Source of the DNA: M3007 sp031425035
GTDB lineage: Bacteria; Bacteroidota; Bacteroidia; Chitinophagales; Saprospiraceae
Length of the DNA stretch: 64,000 nt
Assembly (NCBI GenBank): GCA_031425035.1
Contig: JANPIN010000064.1
Coordinates: forward strand, 1-64,000
Direction: 5' to 3'
Position 1 is the stretch's first letter. Each line of letters opens with the position of its first letter. The notes below the pieces were generated by a model. That model was not told where the DNA came from. It searched no databases and saw only the letters and a program-made list of their open reading frames with translations. Position numbers and translations under genes: made by a program. Shown here in pieces: positions 1-8,370 of the stretch.

Positions 1-72
1 GCGCTTCGGACTTGGGTTCGGGGCGCGCTGTTTTTTAACTATTGTCAGGAACTCAGATCGTTCTACTACGAC

Positions 73-101
73 TTGAAAACGCGGCAAATTACTTATCTTT
101 G
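73..101 (+). promoter_or_regulatory. Bacteroidota-type promoter of the toxin-antitoxin pair
   Basis: A TTG at 73-75 is followed 18 bases later by TATCTTTG at 94-101, matching the Bacteroidota -33/-7 pattern (TTTG / TAnnTTTG). The antitoxin ATG follows at 123. Promoter activity is inferred from sequence only. Confidence 0.5.
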
Positions 102-122
102 TAAGAAACTTAGTACCCGCAC

Positions 123-344
123 ATGACCACACAACCTAACCAGGTGTATTTGCCTTTACAGTTTCCGCAGATACTGGAAATTGTAAAGCAACTGAGCCTT
201 CCGGAAAAGCAGACGCTACTCCTTTTTTTATTGGGGCGCTCGTCAGATGCAGAGGATGCTGTGTTGACGCATTTTGCCAGCGAACGCGCTTTGGCGCAGG
301 ATTGGCTTACCGCAGCAGAAGATGAGGCATGGCAAAATTTATAA
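123..344 (+). CDS. Small antitoxin-like protein preceding a PemK/MazF toxin
   Basis: This is a 73-residue acidic, helix-rich protein with no signal peptide. It contains an LSLPEKQTLL segment followed by a C-terminal EDEAWQNL tail, typical of small Bacteroidota antitoxins encoded ahead of PIN or PemK toxins. Its last 16 bases overlap the start of the PemK/MazF-type toxin gene at 329, the usual translational coupling of type II toxin-antitoxin pairs. A likely promoter lies at 73-101. It would act by binding and neutralising the toxin and repressing the operon. The antitoxin role is inferred mainly from position, since no classical DNA-binding fold was recognised. Confidence 0.6.
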   Translation: MTTQPNQVYLPLQFPQILEIVKQLSLPEKQTLLLFLLGRSSDAEDAVLTHFASERALAQDWLTAAEDEAWQNL

Positions 345-664
345 AAGGCGACGTGGTCGTCATTCCCTTTCCATTCTCTGACTTGTCCGGCAGCAAACGT
401 CGCCCGGCTTTGGTCTTGGCTGACCTGCCAGGACAAGACATCATGCTTTGTCAGATTACTTCTCAGCATGCTCCTAATGACCCTTTCGCCATCCCGGTTG
501 CAGCAAGTGATTTTGCACAGGGTTCTTTACCCGTATCCTCCAACATTCGTCCGAATCGGATTTTTACCGCTGACAAAAATTTAATCGTCAAGACCTCCGG
601 TACCATTACGCCTGCTTTACGGCAAAAAGTATTTGAGGCCGTAGTAGAAATTCTTAGGCCATAG
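329..664 (+). CDS. Type II toxin of the PemK/MazF family
   Basis: This is a 111-residue protein with the PemK/MazF endoribonuclease layout. An N-terminal GDVVVIPFPFSDLSG strand-loop is followed by KRRPALVLAD, the conserved arginine/proline segment of the active site. A central QITS strand comes next, then the SNIRPNRIFTAD segment common in this subfamily. Length matches the family (about 105-120 residues). Known members cleave mRNA to arrest growth. The start at 329 sits inside the end of the antitoxin gene. No degradation is visible, so the pair looks intact. Confidence 0.85.
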   Translation: MAKFIKGDVVVIPFPFSDLSGSKRRPALVLADLPGQDIMLCQITSQHAPNDPFAIPVAASDFAQGSLPVSSNIRPNRIFTADKNLIVKTSGTITPALRQKVFEAVVEILRP

Positions 665-743
665 ATTATTGTAGAATAATGAAATAAGCAGCGCGCTGTT
701 TGTTTGTTCCTACGAAGGAACGGGTTTTAATACAGGCAGATGG

Positions 744-1136
744 GTGGGCAGAGCGGGCACAGCCCGCGGGAACGGACACGCGAGGCAAACTTTCCCTAAT
801 TTCCGTCTTGGCCCCATCGATAATCCCGGTTTGCCCTGCTCATCCATCAGCGCCACCAGTGGGCCGGTGCCATCACCACTGCCACTGCTATCGGTTTTCC
901 CATCGCCGGCCAATACGTACCTGAAAATCCTGCCCAATCAAACATTACCAGCTCCGGCTACCTGGAACCTGTATGATGCGTTGGGAAGGGTAGTGCGTTC
1001 GGAGAGACTCGCCAACAGTATTACCTGCCTGGAAGTTGACGTATCAGCTTTGTCTAATGGCATGTATTACTATCAGTTGCTGAGCATGGAAGGCAGGAAA
1101 ATATTACAAAGTGGAAAGGTGCTGGTAGCGCATTGA
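744..1136 (+). pseudogene. Remnant of a T9SS-secreted protein (C-terminal sorting domain only)
   Basis: The reading frame is open from 744, but only the part from about 897 to the stop looks like protein. It begins FPSPANTYLKI and continues WNLYDALGRVVRSE, DVSALSNGMYYYQL and GRKILQSGKVLVAH. This is the typical beta-sandwich T9SS type A sorting domain that ends larger secreted proteins. The preceding 50 codons are arginine/proline-rich with no recognisable domain or signal peptide, and nothing upstream continues the protein. It is best read as the surviving tail of a deleted gene. Confidence 0.55.
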
Positions 1137-1162
1137 CGTGCAGCTCTATACACCGCTCCAAC

Positions 1163-1253
1163 CGCTTTTGTAACACCGGCTTTAGCCGGTACCTGCCGAC
1201 TGGTTGATCTACTTGCCTCAAAAATGCCGACTAAAGTCGGCGGTACAAAAGCG
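1163..1253. repeat. Long inverted repeat with a small palindrome nested in each arm
   Basis: The arms at 1163-1189 and 1227-1253 are about 27 bases each, nearly complementary, and separated by about 37 bases. Each begins or ends with CGCTTTTGTA or its complement. Each also holds its own palindrome, CCGGCTTTAGCCGG on the left and CCGACTAAAGTCGG on the right. This is a REP/MITE-like architecture; it lies between the T9SS remnant and batA and could act as a terminator. Confidence 0.7.
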
Positions 1254-1399
1254 TTGACCCATCACCTGCTCTTTTTCTTTTATTTCTCCCTGTCACCACA
1301 AAAACCGATTTTTGCCGTTCTGTGTCGGTTGCGACCCGTGGCACGTATTTCTAATGCTCTAATGGTGAACGAAGACCTACTACCAATCCACCCGTCCGT

Positions 1400-2389
1400 A
1401 TGACTTTAGCCGAACCGTACTGGCTGCTCCTGCTCCTGCTGCTCCCCGTATTGATCTACCGTTACCGGCAGGTCGAACCCCTGCGGCACGTGACGTTGCA
1501 GGTGTCGCGGCAGGCGGCGATGAAAGGCGTCAAGACCTGGGTGGTGTACGCCCGCAGCTGGATCCAATGGCTGCGCTGGGCGGCCATTGTGCTAGTGATC
1601 ATTTCCCTGGCGCGCCCGCAGCGACTCTGGCACGAGGAAAAAACGGAAGCCGAAGCCGTGGACATTCTGCTCACCATGGATATTTCGCCGAGCATGCTGA
1701 CCCGGGACTTTCAACCCGACCGGCTGACTGTTGCCAAACAAATGGCCAATGATTTCGCCAGCCGGCGGCCCTATGACCGGCTGGGACTGGTGGTTTTCTC
1801 CGGCGGCGCTTTTACCCAGTGCCCGCTGACCAATGACCGCCGCATCCTGCAGGCCTTCGTGAACAACCTCCAGGTGGGGCGACTGGAAGACGGTACCGCC
1901 ATCGGCATGGGACTGGCCACGGCGGTTAATCACCTCAAAGACAGTGAAGCGAGCAGTAAAGTGGTGATCCTGATCACCGACGGCGAGAATAATGCCGGCG
2001 ATATCGGGCCGATCCGGGCGGCCGAGATCGCCCAGGCGCTCGGGGTGCGGGTATATACCGTGGGTCTCGGTTCGGAAGGCGTGGTGCAGTCACCCACCTT
2101 CCAGCGCGACGATGGTTCTTTCGCTTTCGCCGCCCGTAACATGACCTTCGATACCAAACTGCTGGAAGACGTGGCCGGACTGACCGGCGGCAAATTTTAC
2201 CGGGCCAAAAGCCCGCAGGACCTGCAATCCATTTATGCCGAAATTGAAGGCCTGGAAAAAACCAAGATCAGCACGACCATTTTAAAACACGTCACCGAAA
2301 TGTTCTTCTGGTTCCTCAACGTCGCCTTTTGCCTGCTGGTCCTGGAAATGCTGTTGAGGTGGGGGCCGTTAAGGGTAATTACGGTGTAA
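1400..2389 (+). CDS. batA: BatA-like VWA domain membrane protein
   Basis: A 329-residue protein with the BatA plan. It has an N-terminal hydrophobic helix (about 6-20), a second helix (about 54-71), a von Willebrand A domain (about 86-285) and a C-terminal transmembrane helix (about 300-322). The MIDAS metal site is intact as D94-I-S-P-S98, with later TAIGMG and ITDGENNAG segments. Bat proteins are tied to aerotolerance and envelope stress in Bacteroides and are expected in the inner membrane with the VWA domain exposed. It is followed by batB and a TPR gene. The MoxR ATPase and DUF58 genes that usually precede it are absent from the 1.4 kb upstream. Confidence 0.85.
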   Translation: MTLAEPYWLLLLLLLPVLIYRYRQVEPLRHVTLQVSRQAAMKGVKTWVVYARSWIQWLRWAAIVLVIISLARPQRLWHEEKTEAEAVDILLTMDISPSMLTRDFQPDRLTVAKQMANDFASRRPYDRLGLVVFSGGAFTQCPLTNDRRILQAFVNNLQVGRLEDGTAIGMGLATAVNHLKDSEASSKVVILITDGENNAGDIGPIRAAEIAQALGVRVYTVGLGSEGVVQSPTFQRDDGSFAFAARNMTFDTKLLEDVAGLTGGKFYRAKSPQDLQSIYAEIEGLEKTKISTTILKHVTEMFFWFLNVAFCLLVLEMLLRWGPLRVITV

Positions 2390-2436
2390 AGAAATGTTGA
2401 GAGAAATGTTGAGGAAACTTTGAGAGGAACGTTGAG
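2390..2436 (+). repeat. Short tandem array of 11-12-base units directly after the batA stop codon
   Basis: Starting at the base after the batA stop, the sequence reads AGAAATGTTGAG twice, then GAAACTTTGAG, then AGGAACGTTGAG. Units are degenerate but in register. It is one of several locus-specific short-period arrays in this window. Confidence 0.6.
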
Positions 2437-2507
2437 GATACTGCCGGTACCATTCATGACTTACTAAACAATGTCAGGAAAAACGCTGAGCGGTAGCTGC
2501 AGGAACC

Positions 2508-2542
2508 GTTCATAGTTCATACATCATAGATCATAGTTAAAG
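2508..2542 (+). repeat. Heptad array GTTCATA in the batB leader
   Basis: Five consecutive 7-base units read GTTCATA, GTTCATA, CATCATA, GATCATA and GTTAAAG, ending two bases before the batB ATG at 2545. The same word, in the same orientation relative to the start codon, is repeated five times before the ABC exporter gene (10175-10212). Confidence 0.65.
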
Positions 2543-2544
2543 AA

Positions 2545-3594
2545 ATGTTTCACTTCGAGAATCCCGTCCTGTTAAATCTGCTCTGGGCCCTGGTCTTCCA
2601 GGCGCTGCTGCTGCTGACCTACTGGCAATGGCGGCGGCAGACCTTGAGCCGGCTGGGTTCGCCACAACTGGCGCAGCGGCTGCTGCTGGGTTTTTCGGAG
2701 CGGCGTTTCTGGGTTAAAAATATCCTGTTCAGCGGCGCTTTGGTGCTCACGGCGCTGGCCATTGCCAATCCCGTGCACGAAGTCCAGCGCGACGGTAAAA
2801 GCCGCCAGGCCGCCGATGTACTGATCGCGCTGGATATTTCGAAAAGCATGCTGGCGAAAGACGTCAGTCCCAGCCGCCTGGTGCAGGCCAAACTGTTCAT
2901 CGAAAAGCTGGTGCAGTCACTACAGGGCGAACGCATCGGACTGATCTTTTTCGCCGGCGATGCCTACCCGCAAATGCCGTTGTCGACCGACTACGAAGCG
3001 CTTTTGCTTTTTGTCCGGAATGCCAATCCCAACTTCGTAACCGACCAGGGGACGGACATGGGCGCAGCCATCGAGCTCGCGCAACGTTTGTTTGAAAGCA
3101 ATGCCCTCGCCGGTCGCGGCCTCATTCTGATCAGCGACGGCGAAAACCACGAGGAAAAAGCGCTGCAACGCGCCCGGGAAGCCAAGGCCAATGGGCTGGT
3201 GATCCACACGGTGGCGGTGGGTACGGCCTCCGGGGCGACTATTCCGGCGGCGAACGGCGGTTTTCAGCGCGACTTCACCGGTCAGGTCATCCGGACCAGC
3301 GTCAACGAACCTTTTTTGCGGGAACTCGCCCAGTCGGGTGGGGGGGAAGCCGTGAATATCAATAATCAGGATGCCATCGCCACGCTCAAGGCCGAAGTCG
3401 ACCGTTTGCAGAAAACAGCCGTCGCCGCACAGGTGCAGACCGAAAACGTCAGTTATTTTCAATGGCTTCTGGTGCCGGTGTTGATCCTGCTGGCGCTGGA
3501 GCAATTGATGTGGTGGCGAAAAAAGAGACAACCGGGCGAGGAACTGGTGAAGAAAATGAAGCCGTCCGAGAAACAACGGACGACCGCTACATGA
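2545..3594 (+). CDS. batB: BatB-like VWA domain membrane protein
   Basis: A 349-residue paralogue of the preceding gene with the same plan. N-terminal helix at about 8-26, second helix at about 58-75, VWA domain at about 90-295 and a C-terminal helix at about 305-325 followed by a charged tail. The MIDAS site is D97-I-S-K-S101, with downstream TDMGAAIELA and ISDGENHEE segments. It probably partners BatA in the membrane. The stop overlaps the next start as ATGA at 3591-3594, indicating translational coupling to the TPR gene. A GTTCATA heptad array occupies its leader. Confidence 0.85.
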   Translation: MFHFENPVLLNLLWALVFQALLLLTYWQWRRQTLSRLGSPQLAQRLLLGFSERRFWVKNILFSGALVLTALAIANPVHEVQRDGKSRQAADVLIALDISKSMLAKDVSPSRLVQAKLFIEKLVQSLQGERIGLIFFAGDAYPQMPLSTDYEALLLFVRNANPNFVTDQGTDMGAAIELAQRLFESNALAGRGLILISDGENHEEKALQRAREAKANGLVIHTVAVGTASGATIPAANGGFQRDFTGQVIRTSVNEPFLRELAQSGGGEAVNINNQDAIATLKAEVDRLQKTAVAAQVQTENVSYFQWLLVPVLILLALEQLMWWRKKRQPGEELVKKMKPSEKQRTTAT

Positions 3595-4265
3595 TGAAGT
3601 ATCAAAAATATAAATGGCTTTTTGCCTGTGTTTTAACGGCCGCGCTGCTGTCGGCCCATGCGCAAACCCGGCAACTGCGCAAGGGCGACCGCTTATACGA
3701 TCAGCAAAACTACAGCGCTGCCGAAATTGCTTACCGCGATGCGGTGGCCGGTCCGCTAGCATCCTTTAACGCCGGCAATGCCGCTTTCCAGCAGGGCAAA
3801 TATGCGGAAGCCGCCACGCTCTATCAGAATGCCGAACGCACGGCGGCGGATGCGTCCTTCAAATCGAATGCGCTGTATAATATGGGGAATGCTCTACTGC
3901 GGTCGGAGAAATACGCCGAGGCCATAGAGGCGTATAAAAGCAGTCTGCGCCAGCGCCCGAACCAGCCGGATGCCAAGAAAAATCTGCAGATCGCGATTAA
4001 AAAACTTCGGGAGCAGGAAGATCCCCCACCACCACCCATTCCGCCGCCGCCGCCGCCGCCGCCGCCCAAACAACGCCCCCGCAACAACTACCTGGACCAG
4101 GCAAATGCCGGCCGCAAACCCGAAGTGACCAGCGGCGGCATGAGCCCCGAAGCCGCCCGTAATCTCCTGGAAACCCGCGTTACTAAACAGGAACAGGAAA
4201 ACGCCCAGCAGTACCGCCAACTGGCGCCAGCGGTCAGGCCATCGCGGGTGAAAAAGGATTGGTAG
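3591..4265 (+). CDS. TPR protein of the Bat cluster (BatC-like)
   Basis: A 224-residue protein. The start at 3591 overlaps the batB stop and gives a signal peptide (MMKYQKYKWLFACV... ending SAHA), so it is probably periplasmic. Three TPR units follow (residues about 28-130: GDRLYDQQNYSAAE, GNAAFQQGKYAEA, GNALLRSEKYAEA). A proline run (about 143-158) and a charged C-terminal tail complete it. BatC/BatE TPR proteins are the usual third component of this cluster and may scaffold the VWA proteins. The poly-proline stretch should need EF-P for translation. A longer open frame from 3462 lies inside batB and is not used here. Confidence 0.8.
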   Translation: MMKYQKYKWLFACVLTAALLSAHAQTRQLRKGDRLYDQQNYSAAEIAYRDAVAGPLASFNAGNAAFQQGKYAEAATLYQNAERTAADASFKSNALYNMGNALLRSEKYAEAIEAYKSSLRQRPNQPDAKKNLQIAIKKLREQEDPPPPPIPPPPPPPPPKQRPRNNYLDQANAGRKPEVTSGGMSPEAARNLLETRVTKQEQENAQQYRQLAPAVRPSRVKKDW

Positions 4266-4547
4266 TTGTTAGGAGTCAGGTGTCAGGAGGCAGGAGTTAG
4301 TTAGGAGTCAGGAGGCAGGAGGCAGGAGGCAGGCGTAGGGTGGGCTGAGTGGTGGTGTTACCTGTCTCGTATCGCCTGAATTATGTCACCCGTCTCCCCC
4401 TCTACGCCTGCCTCCTGCCTCCTAACACCTGACTCCTAACTACTACGGATTTTCTGTCACCCGTCTCCCCCTCTACGCCTGCCTCCTGCCTCCTGCCTCC
4501 TGTCACCTAACCCCTGTCACCTAACCCTGCCTCCTGCCTCCTGTTAA
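4264..4547. repeat. Convergent intergenic block of CCTNNNN heptads in both orientations
   Basis: Between the convergent TPR gene and M1 peptidase, a G-rich arm (4264-4335, AGGNNNN words such as AGGAGTC and AGGAGGC) faces C-rich arms (about 4406-4442 and 4476-4545, CCTGCCT/CCTAACT/CCTGTCA words). The C-rich half contains a direct repeat of about 40 bases at 4384-4423 and 4455-4494. Transcripts from either side could fold into a long hairpin, so it may serve as a bidirectional terminator. No coding potential was seen. Confidence 0.7.
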
Positions 4548-6518
4548 CTATGGCTTAATCAACCCCCCATCATTCTTCCCATTCACATCCGGCAGCACGT
4601 GGTCGGGATCGGTGACGACCGTGCGAATGCGCTTGGTGGAATTCAGGTGCAGCGTCCACTGTGCGCCGCGTTGCCAGACTTCTACCGGGATTTGACGGCG
4701 TTCTTTCGTACCGTCTTCGTAGGTGATTTCCACGTCGATGGGCATGGCCATTTTTTCATGCAGTTCGAGGCCGATCTGTGCGCCTTTCGCGGGATCGTCT
4801 TCGTTGTATTTGATTGCGCCGACGCCGACATCGAATTTCCAGGTTTCATAAAACCATTCTTTCCAGAACCAGCCAAGGTCTTCGCCGCCGGCATCTTCCA
4901 GGGTTTTGAAAAAATCGAACGGGGTGGGGTGCTTGAAGGCCCAGCGGTGCACATAAGTTTTAAAAGCATAGTCGAAACGATCCGGTCCCAGGACATTGTT
5001 GCGCAACAAGGTGAGGGCGACTCCAGGTTTATAATACGCCTCCAGACCCAGGTGCTGCATGACGTCCGGAATGGTCATGAGCGGATCGGCATCCGGGGGA
5101 AACAGTCCGGAAGCGACCTGGTGCATATCCTGCGGGCCACGCGCATATTCTCCCTTGTTAAATGCCTTGTCGGCCAGCGAGTTGATAAAGGTGTTAAAAC
5201 CTTCGTCCATCCAGGGGAACTTGCGCTCATTGCTGCCGACGATCATCGGAAACCAGTTATGGCCGAATTCATGGCTGGTTACGCCCCATAAACTGCCCCT
5301 TTTGGCGCCATGGTAACAAAAAACCAGCCCCGGATACTCCATGCCGTACTCTGGGCCGGCTACATTCACCGCCACGGGGTAGGAGTATTCAAATAAATAC
5401 TGCGAATAAAACTCGATGGAGCCTTTGGTATATTCGGTCGCCCGGCTCCACATGGAATCGGAAGCGCTCTCCACCGGGTAGGCCGACATGGCCAGCGCCT
5501 TTTTGCCGCTGGGCAAATTAATACGGGCGGCATCGATCATGAACGCTTTGGAAGCGCCCCAGGCCACGTCGCGGGCATTTTTACAGCGAAAGCGCCAGGT
5601 CAGACGCTCGCTTTTACCGGGCCGCGAATCCGGGCGGGTCACTTCTTCCTTGCCCCGGATGATGACGGTTTTATCGCTTTCGGCGGCTAATTTGAAGCGT
5701 TTATTCTGTTCGGACGTATACACGTCGTTCGGGTTCAGCAGCTCCCCGGAACCGACGACGATGAAACTGGCCGGTACGTTTATCGAATATTCCAGATCAC
5801 CGTATTCCAGGTAAAACTCGCCGGAACCGAGGTAAGGAAGGACGTTCCAGCCCTCGATGTCGTCGTACACGCACATGCGCGGATACCACTGCGCCACTTC
5901 GTAAATACGGCCGTTGGGAGTATCCATCATGCCCATGCGCAGGGCGCTGCCGGCGGGAATTTTAAATTGATAAGTGATGAAAACCTTCTGTTTGCCGCCT
6001 TTGGCCGCTACCGGCTGGTCGAGACGGATTTGCAGGCGGGTATCGCTGATATGGAATTTGACCGGCACTTTTTTGCCACTCTGTTCCACCATCACCGATT
6101 GAATTTGAAAGCCGCCGTCAAAACCCATGGGCCGCCCGACCGCCGAGGCATCGCCGGCAATCATCGCGCCCCGGGACTCCTTGTTGAACAGGTTCTGGTC
6201 CACCTGCAGCCACAGAAAAGGCAGCTCATCGGGCGAGTTGTTGATGTAGTCGATCTGTACGTCGCCGCTGATCACGTCGGTTTTTTCATCCAACCGGACA
6301 TTGATGTTGTAGTTCGCCACGTTCTGCCAGTAGCCCGGGCCGGGAGCGCCGGTGCCGTTGCGCGTACTGCTCTGCATGGAGTAATTAAACAGCGGGTCGA
6401 ATAATTCGAGCTGGTTGTAAGGCGATACGCGGGCAGTATCTTGTTTAGGCGACTGCGCGTTCAAGGCGGATATGGCTACCACCAGCAGGAGTGGTAAAAG
6501 CCGGTTCATTTTTTTCAT
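4548..6518 (-). CDS. Secreted M1 family metallopeptidase
   Basis: A 656-residue protein with a signal peptide (MKKMNRLLPLLLVVAISALNA). An N-terminal beta domain (about 60-300) precedes an M1 catalytic domain. Zinc ligands follow the rule HEXXH-X18-E: H416-E-F-G-H420 and E439 (in PWMDEGFN). The substrate-anchoring GxMEN motif appears as GMEYPG near 392. A C-terminal segment (about 560-640) reads as a beta domain. M1 enzymes are zinc aminopeptidases; many Bacteroidota copies are exported and scavenge peptides. A TAnnTTTG box lies upstream at 6555-6562. It converges on the Bat cluster across a heptad repeat block. Confidence 0.9.
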   Translation of the reverse strand: MKKMNRLLPLLLVVAISALNAQSPKQDTARVSPYNQLELFDPLFNYSMQSSTRNGTGAPGPGYWQNVANYNINVRLDEKTDVISGDVQIDYINNSPDELPFLWLQVDQNLFNKESRGAMIAGDASAVGRPMGFDGGFQIQSVMVEQSGKKVPVKFHISDTRLQIRLDQPVAAKGGKQKVFITYQFKIPAGSALRMGMMDTPNGRIYEVAQWYPRMCVYDDIEGWNVLPYLGSGEFYLEYGDLEYSINVPASFIVVGSGELLNPNDVYTSEQNKRFKLAAESDKTVIIRGKEEVTRPDSRPGKSERLTWRFRCKNARDVAWGASKAFMIDAARINLPSGKKALAMSAYPVESASDSMWSRATEYTKGSIEFYSQYLFEYSYPVAVNVAGPEYGMEYPGLVFCYHGAKRGSLWGVTSHEFGHNWFPMIVGSNERKFPWMDEGFNTFINSLADKAFNKGEYARGPQDMHQVASGLFPPDADPLMTIPDVMQHLGLEAYYKPGVALTLLRNNVLGPDRFDYAFKTYVHRWAFKHPTPFDFFKTLEDAGGEDLGWFWKEWFYETWKFDVGVGAIKYNEDDPAKGAQIGLELHEKMAMPIDVEITYEDGTKERRQIPVEVWQRGAQWTLHLNSTKRIRTVVTDPDHVLPDVNGKNDGGLIKP

Positions 6519-6554
6519 TGTAAAAAGTTATAGTGATCGGCTAATGGCCGGGTG

Positions 6555-6562
6555 CAAACCTA
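6555..6562 (-). promoter_or_regulatory. Promoter -7 box of the M1 peptidase gene
   Basis: The minus strand reads TAGGTTTG, 36 bases ahead of the ATG at 6518. It matches the Bacteroidota TAnnTTTG box. No clear -33 element was seen. Confidence 0.4.
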
Positions 6563-6642
6563 GGAAAAGAGTCCGCGTATACTGGCTTTTCCGGCCAATC
6601 ATGTATATCGGGTTGGGAAGAACGCTTTTAGCCGGTTGACGG

Positions 6643-8271
6643 TTACTGCGGCCCCACCACAAACTGCCCGTTCGCCTCCACTTTGTCATTCACGCTCACC
6701 GTGAAAAAATACACCCCCTGCGCCAGTGAATATTCCCAGTTCACTTCACTTTCACCATTCAGCGCCGGTACATCGGTCAGTTCATTTACAAACCGGCCCA
6801 TTTGGTCGTACACCCGGATGAGCACCTTATTGTGGTGCCGCACATAGTATTTGAAGGTGACCTGCCCATACGAAGGGTTGGGCACGACGGTCGGCGGGAA
6901 GTATTCACGCGGGTCGTACACCCCGACGTATAAGCCGGGAATCGTGCCGTCCATCCAGTGCAGGCGGTTGAGCAGCCAGGTGCGCAGGTACTGGGTATGC
7001 GCGGAATAGGCGCCGCAGCAATAGGGGTTGGGCCAGACATATTGATTCAGAATGGGCCACTGCTGGAAGTTGCGCACCTGGCTTTCCTGGAGCAGATTCG
7101 TCATGGAATCCAGGCGGCTCAGCACCTGTTCGTCGCTGAATTGCCCGGCCCGCAGCGCCAGCCAGCGGTCGCGTAACTGCCGCCGGAAATTCTGGTCCTG
7201 CCAGAGTTTGACCCACCAGAAATGGATCACCCAGTAATCATTCGGGCAAACCTGGTTGAAATCAATGGCCCAGCCCTGGGAATCGGCGCCGGCACAGTAG
7301 TCGGCATTCCCGAGCGCAATGTTGAAATCCCAGATGGGCCCGGCATGCAGGCGGGAATCTATACTGTCGCGGTCTTTCCAGAAATACGTGCTGAGGCGGT
7401 AACCATCCACATTTTTGCCTATTTCATTCAGCAAAACGAAGTCTACGAACGAGGGAACATCCAGGTATTTGGCGTAACCAATGGTGTTATCCGCGAAATT
7501 CGGACCCTGCGCCATGGTCTCAAAATCTGTTATCCACTTTTTGATATACTGCTTTTGCTCGGGGGTGACGTCCTCCGGCCTTGGATAATCATACTGGTAA
7601 AAAGTTGTTTGCTGCTGGCCGGGAACAGCGGGGTAAGGCGAGGTCCAGCCGTCGTTTAAAGCGCCCGTCGTTTTGTCCAGTTTGATGATATAACCGCCGG
7701 TCAATGCCTCTCCGCTGACGTCGGTGGCTTTCAGCTTTTCCACGTTCACCCGGTTGGCGTCGCGTTTTATTTTCTCCGTAACCACGTAAATGCCGCGGTA
7801 TTCGCCATTGACCAGCAGTTCCACAAACCGCGTGCGGGAGGCCCAGGGCATGATTTCGCGTGCCAGTTCCAGCATCAGGGCATCGCGCACGAGAGATTTA
7901 TCGCTATACGGGGCGATGAATGCCCAGTCGGATTCTTCGGGCAGGCCCAGCAGTGGGAATTTACGGTCATCCCCGTTGGCATCCCGGGTCTCGACGGCAT
8001 AGGGTTTTTTGTCGCTCAGGTCCTGCGAGCTACTGCCCCGGCGTTCGATCCCTATATAACCGACATAGTCGTTGGGCGGATCGCTGGGGTGGTTGACTTG
8101 CCCCGGGCCGTTATCGATCACCTGCATGGTGGCCGTTATTTTCGGCTCGTCGGGTATTACCTGGCCGTTGGTACTGATCAGAATGATCGGCAGGTTGGAA
8201 GAAGTCAGGGTAACCTGGGCTTCGACGCTCAGGGGCAGGACCAGCCACAACAGTAGCCAAATGTTTTTCAT
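6643..8271 (-). CDS. CotH kinase family protein with T9SS sorting domain
   Basis: A 542-residue secreted protein. The start at 8271 gives a clean signal peptide (MKNIWLLLWLVLPLSVEA); the nine extra upstream codons would precede it. The CotH kinase fold covers about 60-400, with RGIYVVTEKIKRD, GGYIIKLDK and the catalytic-region WDFNIALGNADYC. A C-terminal T9SS domain follows (VVPNPSYGQVTFKY, LAQGVYFFTVSVN). CotH proteins are atypical kinases that phosphorylate spore-coat or secreted proteins. A T9SS tail puts this one on or outside the outer membrane. The target is unknown. Confidence 0.85.
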   Translation of the reverse strand: MKNIWLLLWLVLPLSVEAQVTLTSSNLPIILISTNGQVIPDEPKITATMQVIDNGPGQVNHPSDPPNDYVGYIGIERRGSSSQDLSDKKPYAVETRDANGDDRKFPLLGLPEESDWAFIAPYSDKSLVRDALMLELAREIMPWASRTRFVELLVNGEYRGIYVVTEKIKRDANRVNVEKLKATDVSGEALTGGYIIKLDKTTGALNDGWTSPYPAVPGQQQTTFYQYDYPRPEDVTPEQKQYIKKWITDFETMAQGPNFADNTIGYAKYLDVPSFVDFVLLNEIGKNVDGYRLSTYFWKDRDSIDSRLHAGPIWDFNIALGNADYCAGADSQGWAIDFNQVCPNDYWVIHFWWVKLWQDQNFRRQLRDRWLALRAGQFSDEQVLSRLDSMTNLLQESQVRNFQQWPILNQYVWPNPYCCGAYSAHTQYLRTWLLNRLHWMDGTIPGLYVGVYDPREYFPPTVVPNPSYGQVTFKYYVRHHNKVLIRVYDQMGRFVNELTDVPALNGESEVNWEYSLAQGVYFFTVSVNDKVEANGQFVVGPQ

Positions 8272-8370
8272 GTTGAAAATTTTGGTAAAGTTGCACAAAC
8301 ATGGCGACTGCCACGCACGGATTGCGGGCCGGGCCGATGGTGGACGAAATTTTTGGGTGAAATAGCCGCC

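Noticed and set aside
710..937. 75-codon minus-strand frame opposite the T9SS remnant
   Set aside because: No start context, domain or neighbour supports it, while the plus strand has a convincing sorting domain.
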